Shown piece after piece: positions 5,849-7,821 of a stretch of DNA of 7,821 nt (the first letter of the stretch is position 1; each line of letters starts with the position of its first letter). Location of the stretch: contig CAKZJM010000428.1 of the NCBI GenBank assembly GCA_936943315.1, positions 1 to 7,821 on the forward strand. Reading direction: 5' to 3'. The position numbers and the translations under genes are program-made. The DNA is from an uncultured Methylophilus sp. Lineage in GTDB: Bacteria; Pseudomonadota; Gammaproteobacteria; Burkholderiales; Methylophilaceae. Under the pieces are notes generated by a model. The model worked only from the letters and a program-made list of their open reading frames with translations, made no database searches and was not told where the DNA came from.

Positions 5849-6595
5849 ATGCAGACAAACGCTTCATCAGATCAAAACCATTTGCAAGTCAGCCACCTGA
5901 AAAAAGCCTATCAGGGGCGCACGGTAGTCAAAAATACCACGCTCGAACTGCGTAGTGGCGAAGTGATCGGCTTGCTGGGCCCGAATGGCGCCGGTAAAAC
6001 CACCAGTTTTTACATGATTGTCGGCCTGGTCTCACTCGATGATGGGCAAATTAGCCTGAATGGCACGGATGTCAGCCACTTCCCCATGCACGAACGCGCC
6101 CGCATGGGTCTGGCTTACCTGCCGCAGGAGGCGTCGATTTTCCGCAAAATGACGGTTACCGACAATATTCTGTCGATTTTGGAGACTCGCCCGCATACCG
6201 CAGAAGAACGTGATACACGGCTGGAGTCTTTGCTCGACCAGTTACATATTCAGCATATCCGCAATAGCCAGGCCGTCAGCTTGTCGGGGGGTGAGCGCCG
6301 CCGTGTGGAAATCGCGCGCTGCCTGGCCACTGATCCGAAATTTATCCTGCTGGATGAACCCTTTGCCGGGATTGACCCGATTGCGGTCATCGAAATCCAG
6401 AAAATCATCCGTTACCTGAGCAGCCAGAATATTGGCATTTTGATCACTGACCACAACGTACGCGAGACCCTGGATATTTGCGATCGCGCCTATATCGTCA
6501 ATGAAGGCGCCGTGTTTGCGGCGGGCACACCGGACGAAATCATCCAGAATGAAGGTGTACGTGAAGTCTATCTGGGTAAGAACTTTAGGCTGTAA
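5849..6595 (+). CDS. lptB: LPS export ABC transporter ATP-binding protein LptB
   Basis: The 248-residue ATPase of the LptB2FG complex, at the cytoplasmic face of the inner membrane, drives LPS extraction. All ABC motifs are intact: Walker A GPNGAGKTT (44-52), Q-loop Q93, signature LSGGERRR (145-152), Walker B FILLDE (165-170) with catalytic E170, D-loop GID (174-176) and switch H202. F98 and R99 in QEASIFRK match the E. coli F90/R91 groove that contacts LptF and LptG, which separates LptB from amino-acid transporter ATPases. The ATG start gives eight more N-terminal residues than E. coli LptB. A TTG at codon 12 is the only plausible shorter start and has no better ribosome site. lptF and lptG are not in the window, as is usual. 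rpoN follows after 6 bp. Confidence 0.97.
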   Translation: MQTNASSDQNHLQVSHLKKAYQGRTVVKNTTLELRSGEVIGLLGPNGAGKTTSFYMIVGLVSLDDGQISLNGTDVSHFPMHERARMGLAYLPQEASIFRKMTVTDNILSILETRPHTAEERDTRLESLLDQLHIQHIRNSQAVSLSGGERRRVEIARCLATDPKFILLDEPFAGIDPIAVIEIQKIIRYLSSQNIGILITDHNVRETLDICDRAYIVNEGAVFAAGTPDEIIQNEGVREVYLGKNFRL

Positions 6596-6601
6596 TTTGT
6601 T

Positions 6602-7821
6602 ATGAAGCAAAACCTGCAATTACGCATTTCGCAAAACCTGGCGCTGACACCGCAGCTGCAGCAGTCTATCCGCCTGTTACAGTTGTCTACACTGGAGCTC
6701 AGCCAGGAGCTGGAAACCATTCTTCAGGAAAACCCCCTGCTGGAAATGGCCGACGGCGAAGAAGGCGAGTTTGAGGATAACTCTGCAACACTGACCGAAA
6801 CTACTGAATCAGCCCAGGCTGACGACGCCAACTCTTTTGATCTGGCCACCCAGCAAGAAATTACCGCGCCTGCTGAAACATTGCGCGAAGACTTGCATGA
6901 TGAATTAGGCAGCAACGAAGGCGAACTGGCTAATCTCAGTGAAGAATTCAGTCCGCCCGAGTTTGAAGATAATTACGAAGAATTTGGCAGCACCAGCAAC
7001 TGGGATGAGGCAGGCCGCAACAATCTTGAGGATGAAGACAGCGACTATTCGCGTCAGGATGCCAGCAATATCAGCCTGCGCGAACACTTGCTGGACCAGA
7101 TCCAGCTGGCGCATTTGTCACAGCGCGATATGACGCTGGTCAAGCTGCTACTCGACAGCATCAATGATGATGGCTACCTTGAGCAAGACCTGCAAGAGAT
7201 TGTGGACCATCTGCCGCTGGAACTCGAAGTCGAATTACTGGAGCTGGAAACCGCCCTCAAACTGATCCAGAATCTTGACCCGATCGGGGTGGGGGCAAGA
7301 GATTTACGCGAATGCCTGTTATTGCAATTGCAGCACTTACCGGCAGACACACCCTACTTGCGTACGGCGACAGCTCTGGCCAAAGATCACCTCGCTTTGC
7401 TAGCCAATAAAGACTTCGTCAAACTGCGCAAACTACTCAGTTGCGATGAAACCGCACTCAAGGGGGCGCAACAACTGATTCGCCAGCAAAACCCCAAGCC
7501 GGGCAGCGAGTTTGCCACGTTTAGTCATGACCATTTTATCCAGCACGATGTGGTGGTTAAAAAAATCAAAGGGATCTGGGTGGCCTCACTCAATGATGGC
7601 GTGATTCCCAAGCTGCGCATTAACCAGTTATATGCCGATATTCTCAAGCGCAACCGCGAGAGCTCCGGCCAATACCTGCAAAGCCAGATGCAGGAGGCCA
7701 AATGGATGATCAAGAATATCCAGCAACGCTTCTCGACCATTTTGCGGGTGTCACAAGCCATTGTAGACCGCCAGCGCAATTTCTTTGAGCACGGTGAAAT
7801 TGCCATGCGTCCGTTGGTATT
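6602..7821 (+). CDS. rpoN: RNA polymerase sigma-54 factor, C terminus cut by window end
   Basis: The frame from ATG 6602 stays open to the last base, giving 406 codons. Sigma-54 directs transcription from -24/-12 promoters with AAA+ activators, often for nitrogen and motility genes. Region I is clear: MKQNLQLRIS at the start, LTPQLQQSIRLLQLSTLEL (15-33) and NPLLE (44-48), the segment that responds to activators. Region II (about 50-157) is strongly acidic and roughly 40 residues longer than in E. coli. Region III, the core-binding part, starts near SLREHLLDQIQLAHLS (158-173), with NDDGYL (188-193) and LDPIGVGARDLRECLL (225-240). The visible end (LRVSQAIVDRQRNFFEHGE, 381-399) precedes the DNA-binding helix-turn-helix and the RpoN box, which lie outside the window with perhaps 80-100 residues. 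No clear Shine-Dalgarno is seen, and the start is 6 bp after lptB, so translational coupling is likely. Gene order matches that of many proteobacteria. Confidence 0.97.
   Translation, partial: MKQNLQLRISQNLALTPQLQQSIRLLQLSTLELSQELETILQENPLLEMADGEEGEFEDNSATLTETTESAQADDANSFDLATQQEITAPAETLREDLHDELGSNEGELANLSEEFSPPEFEDNYEEFGSTSNWDEAGRNNLEDEDSDYSRQDASNISLREHLLDQIQLAHLSQRDMTLVKLLLDSINDDGYLEQDLQEIVDHLPLELEVELLELETALKLIQNLDPIGVGARDLRECLLLQLQHLPADTPYLRTATALAKDHLALLANKDFVKLRKLLSCDETALKGAQQLIRQQNPKPGSEFATFSHDHFIQHDVVVKKIKGIWVASLNDGVIPKLRINQLYADILKRNRESSGQYLQSQMQEAKWMIKNIQQRFSTILRVSQAIVDRQRNFFEHGEIAMRPLV

Noticed and set aside
5882..5884. TTG at codon 12 as an alternative lptB start
   Set aside because: It would give a length closer to E. 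coli LptB, but it has no ribosome site. The ATG at 5849 follows lptA by 11 bp, typical of coupled genes.
6905..7133. Short ORFs on both strands inside rpoN (6905-7114 minus, 6939-7133 plus)
   Set aside because: They overlap the acidic and core-binding regions of an unmistakable sigma-54 reading frame and have no motif of their own.

Overview
The window looks like core chromosome of a Gram-negative proteobacterium. The order kdsD-lptC-lptA-lptB-rpoN is the well-known lipopolysaccharide (LPS) transport and sigma-54 neighbourhood of beta- and gammaproteobacteria. The protein flavour and a CPA2 antiporter diverging from kdsD suggest a betaproteobacterium, possibly Methylophilaceae-like. That placement is an impression from the sequence, not a database result.

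Layout. Positions 1-201 hold no convincing gene. They contain two diverged copies of a 43-bp dyad-rich repeat and an A/T-rich stretch. On the minus strand lie a ThiO-like FAD-dependent amine oxidase (202-1212) and, upstream of it, a CPA2-type cation:proton antiporter with a C-terminal RCK module (1280-3256). They are separated by 67 bp containing a perfect 8-bp hairpin. The 227-bp divergent spacer 3257-3483 carries a perfect inverted repeat, an orphan Shine-Dalgarno-like octamer and an extended -10 promoter just before kdsD. On the plus strand run kdsD (3484-4485), lptC (4512-5150), lptA (5181-5837, TTG start), lptB (5849-6595) and rpoN (6602 to the window end, 406 codons visible, C terminus missing). 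Gaps between these genes are 26, 30, 11 and 6 bp with no evident terminator, so they read as one operon.

How the genes work together. KdsD makes arabinose 5-phosphate, the first committed precursor of Kdo, the sugar joining lipid A to the LPS core. LptB powers extraction of finished LPS from the inner membrane. LptC receives it on the periplasmic side, and LptA forms the bridge toward the outer membrane. RpoN (sigma-54) is a conserved passenger at the operon end. kdsC, usually between kdsD and lptC, is absent here.

I found no defence system, mobile element, CRISPR array, tRNA or rRNA, and no clear sign of an undescribed system. The most worthwhile observations are small: the missing kdsC, a potentially leaderless kdsD mRNA, the TTG start of lptA overlapped by a two-codon ORF, operator-like structure in the divergent spacer, and the duplicated element at the left edge.
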